A stretch of DNA of 55,685 bases from assembly GCA_023665145.1 (NCBI GenBank), contig JAMPEM010000005.1, positions 52,190 through 107,874 of the forward strand, read 5' to 3'. Of this stretch, positions 18,485 through 28,325 are shown in pieces; position 1 is the first letter of the stretch; each line of letters starts with the position of its first letter. A model generated the notes under the pieces. That model searched no databases. It was not told the origin of the DNA and worked only from the letters and a program-made list of their open reading frames with translations. Position numbers and translations under genes: made by a program. Source of the stretch: Bacteroides sp. Lineage in GTDB: Bacteria > Bacteroidota > Bacteroidia > Bacteroidales > Muribaculaceae.

Positions 18485-18790
18485 TTAGACTTTGATTGAT
18501 ACGTCTACACCGCTGGGGAGTTCGAGTTTCATCAGGGCGTCTACAGTTTTAGAGGTAGAGCTGTAGATGTCGATGAGACGCTGATATGAAGCGAGTTCGA
18601 ACTGCTCACGCGACTTTTTGTTGACAAAAGTTGAGCGGTTGACGGTAAATATGCGCTTGTGAGTGGGGAGGGGTATTGGTCCGCTGACCACAGCGCCTGT
18701 TGATTTGACAGTCTTAACGATCTTCTCGGCGGATTTGTCGACGAGGTTATGGTCGTAAGATTTCAGTTTTATTCTGATTTTTTGGCTCAT
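18485..18790 (-). CDS. rpsJ: 30S ribosomal protein S10
   Basis: 101 residues: [29 protein letters not shown], then [29 protein letters not shown]. Also the NusE subunit of transcription antitermination complexes. Follows fusA by 13 bp, joining the str and S10 parts. Confidence 0.98.
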   Translation of the reverse strand: MSQKIRIKLKSYDHNLVDKSAEKIVKTVKSTGAVVSGPIPLPTHKRIFTVNRSTFVNKKSREQFELASYQRLIDIYSSTSKTVDALMKLELPSGVDVSIKV

Positions 18791-18803
18791 AGTGTTGTTG
18801 CGT

Positions 18804-20927
18804 TTATTTTAGTAAATCTACACGACCTTGAACTTCGGCGAGGACGTTCTTGGCGATTGAAGATGAGACTTCTGCATAGTGGCTGAATGACATGGTAGAT
18901 GTAGCTCTACCGGATGTGATGGTACGTAAAGCGGTTACGTAACCGAACATTTCAGCAAGAGGTGCTTTTGCCTTAACGATACGGGCTCCGGAGCGGGATG
19001 TTTCCATACCTTCTACCTGTCCGCGACGTTTGTTAAGGTCGCCTATGACATCACCCATTGATTCTTCGGGTGTAACGACTTCAATTTTCATGATAGGTTC
19101 GAGGAGGACGGGGCCTGCTTTTTCCGAGCCTTTCTTGAATGCTTGAATTGCGCAAAGTTCGAAGGATAGCTGGTCGGAGTCGACCGGGTGGAAGCTACCG
19201 TCGATTAGTGTTACTTTGAGTCTTTCAACGGGATATCCGGCGAGTACACCGTTCTTCATGGCAGTTTGGAAACCTTTTTGAACGGAGGGGATATATTCTT
19301 TAGGTACGTTACCACCTTTAACTTCGTCTACGAATTGGAGAGAGCCGTCGAAGTCTTCATCGGCAGGTTCTATTCTTACGATTATATCAGCGAATTTACC
19401 GCGACCACCGGTCTGTTTCTTGAATACTTCGCGGAGTTCAACGGGTTTAGTGATGGCCTCTTTGTAAGTAACTTGCGGACGACCCTGGTTGCATTCAACT
19501 TTAAATTCGCGGCGTAGACGGTCGATAATGATGTCGAGGTGAAGCTCTCCCATACCGGATATAACGGTTTGTCCGGTTTCCTCGTTAGTTTCGACACGGA
19601 ATGTGGGGTCTTCTTCAGCGAGTTTCTGGAGACCGACGCCAAGTTTGTCGAGGTCTTTCTGAGTCTTGGGTTCAACGGCGATACCGATAACGGGATCGGG
19701 GAATTCCATAGATTCGAGAACGATAGGCGCATCTTCAGCGCATAGTGTATCACCGGTGCGGATATCTTTGAAACCGACACCTGCACCGATATCTCCGCAA
19801 CCGATGAATTCTTTCGGATTCTGTTTGTTGGAGTGCATCTGGAAGAGGCGTGAGATACGTTCTTTTTTACCGGAACGGCTGTTGAGCACGTAGGAGCCGG
19901 CGGCTATATCGCCGGAATAAACGCGGAAGAAGCAGAGTCGGCCGACGTAGGGGTCAGTTGCGATTTTGAAAGCGAGTGCACACATTGGAGCTTCGCTGTT
20001 CGGTTCGCGGGTGATGATTGTGTCTGGATCACCGACAGCGTGACCTTCTACAGCGCCTGCATCTTCGGGAGAGGGGAGGTAAGCGCAGACGGCATCAAGG
20101 AGAGTTTGTACACCTTTGTTTTTGAAAGAAGAACCGCAAATCATGGGGTTAACCTCCATAGCGAGGGTAGCTTTGCGGATAGCTTTCTTTATTTCTTCTT
20201 CGGTGATGGATGCCGGGTCATCGAAATATTTAGCCATGAGGTCTTCGTCAAATTCGGCGATGGTCTCAAGCATTTTGTCGCGCCATTCTTCGGCTTCACC
20301 GCGAAGGTTTTCAGGGATTTCCTCGATGGAATATTCCGCACCCATTGTTTCATCGTGCCAGAAGATGGCTTTCATTGTGATGAGGTCAACGACACCTTTG
20401 AATGTTTCTTCGGCGCCGATAGGGATTTGAATGGGGAGAGGATTAGCACCGAGGACTTCGCGCACTTGGCGTACTACTTCGAAGAAGTTTGCACCGGAGC
20501 GGTCCATTTTGTTAACGTAACCGATACGTGGTACGTTATATTTGTCGGCCTGACGCCATACGGTTTCTGACTGAGGTTCAACACCACCTACGGCGCAGAA
20601 TGTTGCAACGGCGCCGTCGAGTACGCGAAGGGAGCGTTCCACTTCGACAGTAAAGTCAACGTGTCCCGGGGTGTCAATAAGGTTCATTTTATACTTTTCG
20701 CCGTTGTAGTTCCAGAAAGTGGTTGTAGCGGCTGAAGTAATGGTGATACCACGTTCCTGTTCCTGTTCCATCCAGTCCATAGTAGCGGCGCCGTCATGGA
20801 CTTCACCGATTTTGTGAGTCAGACCGGTATAGAAAAGGATACGTTCGGAAGTAGTGGTTTTACCGGCATCGATGTGAGCCATGATACCGATATTACGAGT
20901 GTATTTAAGATCGTCGTGTTTAGCCAT
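18804..20927 (-). CDS. fusA: Translation elongation factor G
   Basis: 707-residue translocase GTPase. P-loop [15 protein letters not shown] (17-31), DTPGHVDF switch II motif, NKMD specificity motif, then domains II-V with [14 protein letters not shown] in domain III and the C-terminal [23 protein letters not shown]. No elongation factor Tu gene follows, as is usual in this phylum. Confidence 0.99.
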   Translation of the reverse strand: MAKHDDLKYTRNIGIMAHIDAGKTTTSERILFYTGLTHKIGEVHDGAATMDWMEQEQERGITITSAATTTFWNYNGEKYKMNLIDTPGHVDFTVEVERSLRVLDGAVATFCAVGGVEPQSETVWRQADKYNVPRIGYVNKMDRSGANFFEVVRQVREVLGANPLPIQIPIGAEETFKGVVDLITMKAIFWHDETMGAEYSIEEIPENLRGEAEEWRDKMLETIAEFDEDLMAKYFDDPASITEEEIKKAIRKATLAMEVNPMICGSSFKNKGVQTLLDAVCAYLPSPEDAGAVEGHAVGDPDTIITREPNSEAPMCALAFKIATDPYVGRLCFFRVYSGDIAAGSYVLNSRSGKKERISRLFQMHSNKQNPKEFIGCGDIGAGVGFKDIRTGDTLCAEDAPIVLESMEFPDPVIGIAVEPKTQKDLDKLGVGLQKLAEEDPTFRVETNEETGQTVISGMGELHLDIIIDRLRREFKVECNQGRPQVTYKEAITKPVELREVFKKQTGGRGKFADIIVRIEPADEDFDGSLQFVDEVKGGNVPKEYIPSVQKGFQTAMKNGVLAGYPVERLKVTLIDGSFHPVDSDQLSFELCAIQAFKKGSEKAGPVLLEPIMKIEVVTPEESMGDVIGDLNKRRGQVEGMETSRSGARIVKAKAPLAEMFGYVTALRTITSGRATSTMSFSHYAEVSSSIAKNVLAEVQGRVDLLK

Positions 20928-20939
20928 TGTCTAATACTC

Positions 20940-21416
20940 TTAGAATCTGAAGTGAGCGAATGCGCGGTTGGCTTCAGCCATACGGTGCATATCTTCTTTA
21001 CGTTTGAAGGCACCACCTTGGTCGTTGAATGCGTCGACGATTTCGGCAGCGAGTTTGTCTGCCATAGTTTTGCCGCCGCGTTTACGAGCGAAGATGATAA
21101 GATTTTTCATAGAGATAGACTCTTTACGATCGGGACGTATTTCAGTGGGGACTTGGAAAGTGGCACCACCGACGCGGCGGGATTTAACCTCTACCTGCGG
21201 GGTTACGTTCTCGAGAGCCTTTTTCCAGATTTCAAGGGCTGATTTTTCTTCGTTGGGGAGCTTGTTTTTTACAGTTTCAAGCGCCGAGTAGAAGATGGTG
21301 TAGGCGGTGTTCTTTTTACCGTCGAACATCAGGTGATTGACGAATTTGGTCACTCTGATGTCATGGAAAACGGGATCCGGGAGGATTACCCTTTTCTTAG
21401 GCTTTGCTTTTCTCAT
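20940..21416 (-). CDS. rpsG: 30S ribosomal protein S7
   Basis: 158 residues; head assembly protein: [35 protein letters not shown] and the C-terminal [18 protein letters not shown]. In E. coli S7 represses its own operon. A 181-bp gap to rpsL is longer than usual and may hold a control site, but I saw no clear structure. Confidence 0.98.
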   Translation of the reverse strand: MRKAKPKKRVILPDPVFHDIRVTKFVNHLMFDGKKNTAYTIFYSALETVKNKLPNEEKSALEIWKKALENVTPQVEVKSRRVGGATFQVPTEIRPDRKESISMKNLIIFARKRGGKTMADKLAAEIVDAFNDQGGAFKRKEDMHRMAEANRAFAHFRF

Positions 21417-21597
21417 TTGAGTAAGTTTAATGTTTTTGTTTCGGCTGCTTAGTTAGTATCTTCAACCGCTCGGACCGGAGAAAAAAGTCGGTATCTTCGC
21501 AGTTTACTCAACCGTTTTGTCTTAGCGCGTTGGGGTCGACAATAGTAGCAATCAGGAAATCAAAAACTAATTAGGGGTTGATGATTTGTAAGAAAGT

Positions 21598-21981
21598 TTA
21601 CTTTTTAGCTGCTTTAGGTCTCTTTGCGCCGTATTTTGAGCGACGTTGAGTACGGCCTTGAACGCCGGCGGTATCGAGAGTACCACGAACGATGTGGTAT
21701 CTTACACCGGGGAGGTCTTTAACACGGCCGCCGCGCACCATAACGATGGAGTGTTCCTGAAGGTTATGGCCTTCGCCGGGGATGTAGGAGTTAACCTCTT
21801 TACCGTTAGTGAGTCTTACACGAGCCACTTTACGCATGGCTGAGTTAGGCTTTTTAGGGGTAGTGGTGTATACTCTGACACAAACGCCGCGACGCTGCGG
21901 GCAGGAATCGAGAGCAGGCGATTTGCTCTTTTCCTTGAGAGCTACGCGTCCTTTTCTTACTAATTGCTGAATAGTAGGCAT
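21598..21981 (-). CDS. rpsL: 30S ribosomal protein S12
   Basis: 127 residues; decoding-centre protein. [21 protein letters not shown] carries the lysine whose mutation gives streptomycin resistance (wild-type KPNS here), and [35 protein letters not shown] follows. First gene of the whole ribosomal cluster. Confidence 0.99.
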   Translation of the reverse strand: MPTIQQLVRKGRVALKEKSKSPALDSCPQRRGVCVRVYTTTPKKPNSAMRKVARVRLTNGKEVNSYIPGEGHNLQEHSIVMVRGGRVKDLPGVRYHIVRGTLDTAGVQGRTQRRSKYGAKRPKAAKK

Positions 21982-22026
21982 TCTTTGTCTCTGTTTATAT
22001 TAATTTTTGTTAAAACTCTTGTTTTC

Positions 22027-22047
22027 GTCTCATTTCAGAGCTGAGAC
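22027..22047 (-). promoter_or_regulatory. Leader hairpin upstream of rpsL
   Basis: GTCTCA (22027-22032) pairs with TGAGAC (22042-22047) in the predicted ~165-nt rpsL leader, about 45 bp before the start codon. Role unknown. Confidence 0.3.
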
Positions 22048-22154
22048 AATGCGCTTTAAAGAAGACTCTACCACACCATATTATACCACCTAAGCTTCTG
22101 AATCACAGAAACATAGTGGAACAATCATCTTGGATATAGCTCCAAAAAGCGCTG

Positions 22155-22185
22155 CAAAGTTACTAATTTTTAGTGGATTATGCAA
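22155..22185 (-). promoter_or_regulatory. Main promoter of the ribosomal cluster (rpsL)
   Basis: TTG of CTTGCAT (22183-22185), 20 bp, then TAACTTTGCA (-7 at 22155-22162). The remaining part of the 315-bp gap towards 22297 holds AT-rich sequence and no convincing terminator for the upstream gene. Confidence 0.75.
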
Positions 22186-22296
22186 GTAATTCCGGTTTTT
22201 TTTTGCATTTTTTATAAAAGTTGACGCCGGAATGTGTGTATGCACAGGGTATTAACTGATCGTTTTTGAGGGGGGATATTCGCGGTGAGTATGTTT

Positions 22297-23511
22297 TCAG
22301 GAGTGTTTGTATTCAGATGCTATTTTGTAAATTTGTTCGTAGATGCGTTTGTCGCTTTCCATCAGTGGTATGTCACGGCGTTGCATAACACGTTCGGCTA
22401 TTTGATAGAATTTTTTGAGTGGCACATCTTTAAATCCGCCTGTGGGGGAGCCTTCGGAGAAGCTTGGGATAAATGTTCTGGGGAATCCGGCTCCATGGAT
22501 ATTGACTCCGACACCAACGACGGTTGCGGTATTGAACATACAGTTGATACCGGCTTTTGAATGGTCGCCCATTATAAGTCCGCAGAATTGGAGGTCGGTA
22601 CGCATGAAAGAGTGTGTGGGATAATTCCAGATTCGGATTTTGGTATAGTCGTTTTTGAGGTTTGATGAGTTGACTCCTGCACCTATATTACACCACTCCC
22701 CTATTACTGCGTTTCCGAGATAACCGTCATGAGCCTTGTTGGAGAATGCAAAGAGAACTGCATTATCCACTTCTCCACCGACTTTGCAGAACGGGCCGAA
22801 TGTGGAACCTTCATATATTTTGGCGCCCATACGAATTTTGGCATTTCTACAGAGGGCGACGGGACCGCGGAGAGTTGCGCCTTCCATGACGATGCTGTTT
22901 TTACCGAAGTATATCGGACCTTTTGTGACGTTGATGACAGAGGGTAATATTTCAGCACCTTCTTCGATAAAGTATGAGGGTGTTCCGTCGGATAATTTGG
23001 GATTCCCGATAAGTGTACACCATTGTGGAAGTGGCCGGGATGTTCTTCCTTTAACAATCCGGCGATAATCAGCTTCTATAGCTTTGGCGTTAAGGAGAAA
23101 AATATCGAATGGATACCGGATTGCGTCATATTGTCCGTCAAATTCTATTTTTTCGAATTTTGATTGGGCGAAATCTTCGGCTGAGCAACGTGCGGCGAGC
23201 AGGAATCCGTCATTAACGAGGGCTTGTCCCGGAGCAAGCATATTAACTGCATGTACAAGATTGGAATTGGGGAGAACGCTACCTCTTATATATAAGGAGA
23301 CGGGAGCTTGAATAGCCGGGAATTTTTCGCGGAGGTATGCTACCGGCAGGTATGAAACGGCACCTTGACAAGAGCTTTCCCATTTATGGCGAATTGTATT
23401 AATACCAACGCGAAAATCGGCTATAGGGCGAGTAAACGAGAGAGGAAGGAGATTGTCATGTTCCTCTTGTGATTCGAATAAAATTATGTTGTCAAGTATA
23501 TCCATTTTCAT
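22297..23511 (-). CDS. GlmU-like sugar nucleotidyltransferase/acyltransferase family protein
   Basis: About 404 residues from the chosen start. The N-terminus (ILFESQEEHDNLLPLSFTRPIADFRVGI) is the typical opening of a Bacteroidetes GlmU-like family, lacking the classic nucleotidyltransferase glycine-rich loop. Hexapeptide repeats of a left-handed beta-helix follow from about residue 200 (GPIYFGKNSIVMEGATLRGP, NAVIGEWCNIGAGVNSSNL). An upstream ATG at 23574 would add 21 residues unlike the family, so I prefer 23511 (ATGAAAATGGAT). Likely role in nucleotide-sugar or cell-envelope metabolism; exact substrate unknown. Confidence 0.8.
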   Translation of the reverse strand: MKMDILDNIILFESQEEHDNLLPLSFTRPIADFRVGINTIRHKWESSCQGAVSYLPVAYLREKFPAIQAPVSLYIRGSVLPNSNLVHAVNMLAPGQALVNDGFLLAARCSAEDFAQSKFEKIEFDGQYDAIRYPFDIFLLNAKAIEADYRRIVKGRTSRPLPQWCTLIGNPKLSDGTPSYFIEEGAEILPSVINVTKGPIYFGKNSIVMEGATLRGPVALCRNAKIRMGAKIYEGSTFGPFCKVGGEVDNAVLFAFSNKAHDGYLGNAVIGEWCNIGAGVNSSNLKNDYTKIRIWNYPTHSFMRTDLQFCGLIMGDHSKAGINCMFNTATVVGVGVNIHGAGFPRTFIPSFSEGSPTGGFKDVPLKKFYQIAERVMQRRDIPLMESDKRIYEQIYKIASEYKHS

Positions 23512-23600
23512 ACGAGATAAATCAGACATGAGGCCGAGAAAAAAAAATCTCGAAACTGCCGAGGCATCCACCATAATTGCTCACAGATGGAAACTGTGTG

Positions 23601-23631
23601 CAAAATTATGAAAAATTCAGGATTGAAGCAA
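23601..23631 (-). promoter_or_regulatory. Promoter of the GlmU-like gene
   Basis: TTG (23629-23631), 20 bp, TAATTTTG (23601-23608) on the minus strand; divergent from the aminopeptidase promoter 31 bp away. Confidence 0.65.
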
Positions 23632-23661
23632 GCGATATAACAAAAATTTTGATTTTAAGGA

Positions 23662-23691
23662 TTGAAGATTGAAAAAAAAATGTTAATTTTG
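23662..23691 (+). promoter_or_regulatory. Promoter of the aminopeptidase P gene
   Basis: TTG (23662-23664), 19 bp, TAATTTTG (23684-23691), giving a leader of about 13 nt before the ATG at 23711. Confidence 0.65.
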
Positions 23692-23710
23692 CGAAAACAT
23701 CCGCAAGACC

Positions 23711-25498
23711 ATGAAAAAGAATTTTGAATATTTGACGTCATTGCGTCAGGCAATGAAAGAACACGGTATAGATTGTGTAATAATCACCGGGACAGACCCG
23801 CATCAGAGTGAGATTCCGCCGCACCATTGGCGCGGAAGAGAGTGGCTGACCGGTTTTTGGTCGGGGAACGGCACGAACGGCACTGCAGTGGTGCTTCAGG
23901 ATCAAGCATATTGCTGGACAGACTCCCGTTATTTCATTCAAGCAGAGGATCAGCTTAAGGATACCGGATTCAAGATGATGAAGGAGGATGGTCCGGAGGC
24001 TGTGGACCTGATAGATTGGGTAACGGAACACATGCAGGCGGGGCAGACTGTAGGGATTGATGGTATGACCTTCTCTATATCCTTTGCCCAGCGTCTGGAG
24101 CAGGAGTTGAATGACAACGGCATTAAACTGAACGACAATTTCCCGCAGTTTGATTATATATATAAGGATCGTCCCTCACGTCCGATGAACAAGCTTTTTG
24201 TTCATGACGAGAAGATAGTGGGCGAGAGTGTTGACAGCAAGATATCACGAGTATTGACAGAGGTAAAAAGTGAGCTTGCCAATGCAGTAATGCTTTCAGC
24301 TCTTGACGATATCGCTTGGGTGACCAATGTACGTACAGCCAATGATATCAATTTTTCTCCGATGTTTGTCTCTTATCTGTATTTGAGTGATACACAGAGA
24401 GTGTTGTTTGTAGATCCGGAGAAGATGACGGATGAAGTCAAGAAACATCTTGATAAATATCATATAGAGGTACGTCCATACGACAGTGTATTGGACTTTG
24501 TGGCAGCTTTGCCAAAGAGTACACGATTGCTCATAGATCCGGAGAAGACATCACGCGGGATGTATGACAAGCTTGGCTGCACTCCGGTGTTTGGCGGCAG
24601 TGGCCTGGCAAAGCTAAAGAGTGTCAAGAACGACACGCAGTTGAAAAACTGGGAGACCGCGATGAAGAAAGACGGTGTGGCATTGACGCGATTCTTTATG
24701 ATGGTGGAGCGTGAATATCCTGCCGGCAAATTGACGGAATTGGAGTTGAGCAAACGACTTCGCGCGCTTCGTCTTGCAGATCCGAGCTGCGTGGACGAGA
24801 GTTTTGCCCCGATTCTTGGATGGAACGAGCATGGAGCAATCGTACATTATGAGGCAACTGAGGAGAGCGACATAGCCATCGTTGGAGACGGACTTCTACT
24901 TGTGGATTCAGGTGGTCAATATACATATGGCACTACTGACATTACGCGAACTGTAGCGTTGGGGACACCTACTGCCGAGCAGATTCACGATTTTACATTG
25001 GTAATGAAAGGCCATATCGCTTTGGCGCAGGCAGTTTTCCCGGAGGGTACTACAGGGCATCAGCTTGATGTGCTTGCCCGTCAATTCTTATGGGATGAAG
25101 GTAAAGCATATTATCACGGCACGGGACATGGTGTAGGCTTCTTCATCAATTGCCATGAAGGTCCTCAGAATATCAGATTAAACATTAATCCCACACCGCT
25201 GCAGCCGGGGATGGTAACGAGCAATGAGCCGGGTATCTATTTTGAGGGTCGTTATGGTATCCGTTGTGAAAATTTGATAGTGACGAGACCTTCAATGAAG
25301 ACAGAATTCGGTCAATTCTATCATTTTGAAACATTGACACTGTTCCCGTTTGATTTGCGGTTGTTTGACATCACAATGCTTACCGACAGCGAGAAGAGCT
25401 GGTTAAATAATTATCACAAGAAAGTAAGAGAGCGTTTGACACCGCTGTTGCAGCCGGAGGAGCAGGCATGGCTTGCAGAGAAGACGCGCGAAATTTAA
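23711..25498 (+). CDS. Xaa-Pro aminopeptidase (M24B family)
   Basis: 595-residue cytoplasmic peptidase that removes N-terminal residues preceding proline. Two creatinase-like N-terminal domains precede the M24 pita-bread domain. Metal ligands: D in LLLVDSGGQY and D in GTTDITRTV (about residues 398-415), H in YHGTGHGVGFF, E in VTSNEPGIYFEG and E in RYGIRCENLIV. The ~600-residue length is that of the long aminopeptidase P form. Probably co-transcribed with the carbonic-anhydrase-like gene 30 bp on. Confidence 0.95.
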   Translation: MKKNFEYLTSLRQAMKEHGIDCVIITGTDPHQSEIPPHHWRGREWLTGFWSGNGTNGTAVVLQDQAYCWTDSRYFIQAEDQLKDTGFKMMKEDGPEAVDLIDWVTEHMQAGQTVGIDGMTFSISFAQRLEQELNDNGIKLNDNFPQFDYIYKDRPSRPMNKLFVHDEKIVGESVDSKISRVLTEVKSELANAVMLSALDDIAWVTNVRTANDINFSPMFVSYLYLSDTQRVLFVDPEKMTDEVKKHLDKYHIEVRPYDSVLDFVAALPKSTRLLIDPEKTSRGMYDKLGCTPVFGGSGLAKLKSVKNDTQLKNWETAMKKDGVALTRFFMMVEREYPAGKLTELELSKRLRALRLADPSCVDESFAPILGWNEHGAIVHYEATEESDIAIVGDGLLLVDSGGQYTYGTTDITRTVALGTPTAEQIHDFTLVMKGHIALAQAVFPEGTTGHQLDVLARQFLWDEGKAYYHGTGHGVGFFINCHEGPQNIRLNINPTPLQPGMVTSNEPGIYFEGRYGIRCENLIVTRPSMKTEFGQFYHFETLTLFPFDLRLFDITMLTDSEKSWLNNYHKKVRERLTPLLQPEEQAWLAEKTREI

Positions 25499-25528
25499 GT
25501 ATCACATAAAAAAACAAAATAATAGAAA

Positions 25529-26071
25529 ATGGCAATAGTAAGACCATTACTTGGATATACGCCAAAGATTGGGAAGAATTGTTTTCTTGCCGAGACAGCG
25601 GTAATAGTTGGAGATGTTGTGATGGGTGACGACTGCAGCGTATGGTATAATGCCGTGTTGCGAGGAGATGTCAATGCCATAAAGATAGGTAACCGTGTCA
25701 ACATTCAGGACGGGAGTGTTTTGCACACCTTATATAAGAAATCCACTATTGAGATTGGGAATGATGTATCAATAGGTCACAATGTAGTTATTCATGGAGC
25801 AAAGATTCATGACTATGCCTTGATAGGCATGGGAGCCGTAGTGATGGATGATGCCGTGGTAGGTGAAGGCGCGCTTGTAGCCGCAGGGTCGGTAGTGTTG
25901 AGTCGCACCAAGATAGGAGCTCACGAAATGTGGGCCGGTTCTCCGGCAAAATTTGTCAAGATGGTAGAACCGGAAAAGGCCAAGGAAATGAATATTAAGA
26001 TAGCCAAGAACTATCTTATGTATTCAAAATGGTACGATTTCGGCCATGAAGATCCTGAGGAAGTACATTAA
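25529..26071 (+). CDS. Gamma carbonic anhydrase-like hexapeptide protein
   Basis: 180 residues, a left-handed beta-helix of hexapeptide repeats (VVMGDDCSVWYNAVLRGDVNAIKIG, IEIGNDVSIGHNVVIHGA) with a short C-terminal helix. The three candidate zinc histidines are present in VLHT, IGHN and VIHG. Members are CaiE/YrdA-like; some bind zinc and show carbonic anhydrase activity, others do not, so the activity is not certain. Confidence 0.88.
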   Translation: MAIVRPLLGYTPKIGKNCFLAETAVIVGDVVMGDDCSVWYNAVLRGDVNAIKIGNRVNIQDGSVLHTLYKKSTIEIGNDVSIGHNVVIHGAKIHDYALIGMGAVVMDDAVVGEGALVAAGSVVLSRTKIGAHEMWAGSPAKFVKMVEPEKAKEMNIKIAKNYLMYSKWYDFGHEDPEEVH

Positions 26072-26142
26072 TGTGGAGATGTATTGATCGAAAATACGAA
26101 AATAAAAAAAGAGAAAAGTTAATGTTAAAAATTGTGTAAAAT

Positions 26143-26173
26143 TTTGCACAATGGAATAAAATAACTAATTTTG
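26143..26173 (+). promoter_or_regulatory. Promoter of rpsU
   Basis: TTTG (26143-26146), 19 bp, TAATTTTG (26166-26173), again followed by CA as in the other ribosomal promoters. Confidence 0.65.
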
Positions 26174-26185
26174 CAGCGCAAAACG

Positions 26186-26208
26186 CCCCGGAGAAATATT
26201 CTTCGGGG
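26186..26208 (+). promoter_or_regulatory. Leader hairpin of rpsU
   Basis: CCCCGGA (26186-26192) pairs with TTCGGGG (26202-26208) with one G-U pair, near the 5' end of the predicted transcript and 47 bp before the start codon. Confidence 0.4.
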
Positions 26209-26255
26209 GATAAAATAACGTAACAATATAGAAATCAAAAACAAACGAACAAAAT

Positions 26256-26447
26256 ATGTTAATAGTACAAGTAAAAGAAGGCGAGAACATCGAACGCGCC
26301 CTTAAGAAATTCAAGCGCAAATACGAAAGAACAGGAGTTATCAAAGAGCTCAGAAGCCGTCAGGCATTCCAGAAGCCAAGCGTAGTAAACCGCAAGAAGA
26401 TGGCCAAGGCTATCTATGTGCAGCAGCTTCGTCAGGCAGAGCAGTAA
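26256..26447 (+). CDS. rpsU: 30S ribosomal protein S21
   Basis: 63 residues: MLIVQVKEGENIERALKKFKRKYERTGVIKELRSR is the S21 core. In Bacteroidetes S21 is close to the 3' end of 16S rRNA and has been linked to sequestering of the anti-Shine-Dalgarno. Single gene with own promoter. Confidence 0.96.
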   Translation: MLIVQVKEGENIERALKKFKRKYERTGVIKELRSRQAFQKPSVVNRKKMAKAIYVQQLRQAEQ

Positions 26448-26493
26448 TATCCACTCGTCGGCTTTTATCGAAGGTTGTCAATCGAAAATACAA

Positions 26494-26596
26494 GTTGTGC
26501 AAGTCGCTCGACAACATGAGAAAGTTGAGATTTTGGGAGAAATCCGTTGATTTTCATAACGGGGATTTATAAGAGCAACACTAAGCCTCAACTTTC
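26494..26596 (+). ncRNA. Structured region downstream of rpsU
   Basis: Three complementary pairs follow rpsU: GTTGT/ACAAC (26494-26515), and GAAAGTTGAG (26520-26529) with CTCAACTTTC (26587-26596) enclosing a compact hairpin built of CCGTT/AACGG and AAAT/ATTT (26540-26568). A terminator at 26716 follows. It could be a long structured 3' untranslated region or a separate small RNA; no known family recognised. Confidence 0.35.
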
Positions 26597-26715
26597 AGGC
26601 CTCAAATTTAAAATAAGAAACATACCGGGAAAATTCTCGGAATTGAAAAATAAATAAGAGGTCAAAGAGATTACAACCTATAAGTAAGCTGAAAGAAACA
26701 AGCAACAAATAATGA

Positions 26716-26748
26716 CCTTGCGGAGACATATGCCTCTGCAAGGTTTTT
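26716..26748 (+). terminator. Rho-independent terminator of the rpsU transcript
   Basis: CCTTGC-GGAG pairs with CCTC-TGCAAGG around a 6-nt loop, followed by TTTTT (26744-26748). Confidence 0.85.
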
Positions 26749-27152
26749 GTGGTTGGCATATAAATAACGGCAGCTTGTAAAATTCATTGGAGATTATAGA
26801 TTTTGGTCAGCACTCTCTAATGAAGTATCTAATCTTTGGTAACGGGTGAACTATTACAGTTGATAATATTGATTGGTTGAGAAACTCCAATGAGAGGTAT
26901 CTAAAAATTGACGAGAATACTCATTGGAAGATAATCTATTGAATGGATGCTGATTACATTCGATAATATTTGTTGATTGGGAACAAATTGCCATCACATT
27001 TTAGTAATATATTGGATTCGCAAATTGCAAACCTGCGAAAACTCAGAAATTTGAAGTTCGTATAATTAAAGAGGCTATATAAAATAACTCAACTTTTGCA
27101 AGCATTAACCTGCGAAAAATAGGGATTAGGCAAGAGATGTAACGGAGAATTT
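26749..27152. other. AT-rich intergenic region before xer gene
   Basis: No ORF or RNA gene recognised. It contains a 9-bp inverted repeat TCCAATGAG/CTCATTGGA (26886-26928) and several degenerate copies of TCTCTAATGAAGTATCTAAT-like sequence in both directions. A promoter for the recombinase was not identified with confidence. Confidence 0.5.
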
Positions 27153-28148
27153 ATGGCATTAAAGAGCGTTGAAAATATTGATTTTAGCAATGATGAGACC
27201 TTGATGGGGTTCAAATCATATTTGCTTTATGAGCGATATTGTTCCGAGCTTACAGTCAGAGCCTATCTGACTGATTTGTGTCTATTTTCTTCATTCTTGA
27301 AGAAACACCTCCAGGTGTCGGGATGTGTAACAATTTCACATGATTCGAGCGATGGATTAACGGTTGAATGGAAGAAAGTGAGTCGGGATGATATCCGTAG
27401 ATGGATGAAGGCGCAGGCACTTGGGTCAGCACGTACAAGCACAATGGCGAGAAAATTGCAATCATTACGCACATTTTTTCGTTATTTGATGATAAAAAAA
27501 ATAATAGAGACCAATCCGACCAAGGAGCTTAAAGTTCCGATTCGGCGTCACGAGCTGCCCAAGGTGGTGAGAGTGGACGAGATGGAGAATCTGCTTGGGG
27601 AGGATGTTGATGACCGGAATTTCAAGGAAGTACGTGACCACCTGATAATCAACCTGATGTATTCACTTGGACTTCGACGAAATGAGGTAGTATGCATCAA
27701 TGATGATGATGTGGATTTTGTAGGCAGGAAAGTGATGATACATGGGAAGCGGAGCAAGATGCGACTTCTTCCGATGCCGGATGAACTGGTGGACGAAATA
27801 AAGCGATATATCAAGTTGCGCGATGAGATTTATCCGGAGTTGATGCCGGATTTCACTTCACACAAGCCGATGATAATCAATAAGGGTAAGCGAATAACGG
27901 CAGGGATAGTGCATGGTGCTGTGAAGAAGTTATTGTCGCAGACGAGTGCCCCGCAGAAGAGTTCACACGCATTGCGACACACATTTGCATCAGCGATGCT
28001 GAATAATGGCGCGGATCTAAACAGCGTCAAAGAGATGCTGGGACATTCAAGTCTTGGCACTACACAAATCTATACCCACATCACTACGTCGGAATTACTT
28101 GACAATTACAAGCGGGCACATCCGCGCAGCAAAAAGGGGAAGGAATAG
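27153..28148 (+). CDS. xerC: Tyrosine recombinase, XerC/XerD-like
   Basis: 331 residues. An N-terminal SAM-like core-binding domain (LLYERYCSELTVRAYLTDLCLF) is followed by the catalytic domain with all expected residues: R in GLRRNEV, K in HGKRSKMRLL, H-x-x-R in SHALRHTFA, H in LGHSS and nucleophilic Y in TQIYTH. Such single-copy genes next to rpsU and hpf are the housekeeping dimer-resolution recombinases of this phylum (from memory), rather than integrases; no integrative element borders were seen. Confidence 0.88.
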   Translation: MALKSVENIDFSNDETLMGFKSYLLYERYCSELTVRAYLTDLCLFSSFLKKHLQVSGCVTISHDSSDGLTVEWKKVSRDDIRRWMKAQALGSARTSTMARKLQSLRTFFRYLMIKKIIETNPTKELKVPIRRHELPKVVRVDEMENLLGEDVDDRNFKEVRDHLIINLMYSLGLRRNEVVCINDDDVDFVGRKVMIHGKRSKMRLLPMPDELVDEIKRYIKLRDEIYPELMPDFTSHKPMIINKGKRITAGIVHGAVKKLLSQTSAPQKSSHALRHTFASAMLNNGADLNSVKEMLGHSSLGTTQIYTHITTSELLDNYKRAHPRSKKGKE

Positions 28149-28178
28149 AATAAGAAAGTAAAGACAGGTTAATAGGAT

Positions 28179-28202
28179 GTTTAATAATAAAACTTAAAAT
28201 GC
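28179..28202 (+). repeat. Solo arm of a dispersed AT-rich repeat
   Basis: TGTTTAATAATAAAACTTAA plus AATG is present here, at 48999 and at 50457 with 24 identical bases. Here only this arm remains, between xerC and hpf. Confidence 0.75.
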
Positions 28203-28325
28203 GGATATTCCAAAACAAGAAAGGTGCAATATTGTTATGAAATAAAGGACGTGATAAAACAATTAGTAAATGCCTCCGACCTCACATACGTCCGAAAAGG
28301 AAATAACAAACAAAACATCAGGATT

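Noticed and set aside
23512..23574. Upstream ATG for the GlmU-like protein
   Set aside because: The extra 21 residues do not match the family opening; internal ATG at 23511 fits better.
27153..28148. Integrase of a mobile element
   Set aside because: No attachment-site repeats, tRNA target or phage/conjugative genes nearby; the context with rpsU and hpf is that of a housekeeping Xer recombinase.
28224..28325. 34-residue extension of the hibernation factor
   Set aside because: The family starts at the MDITI-like sequence; the upstream stretch overlaps intergenic repeat-associated DNA.
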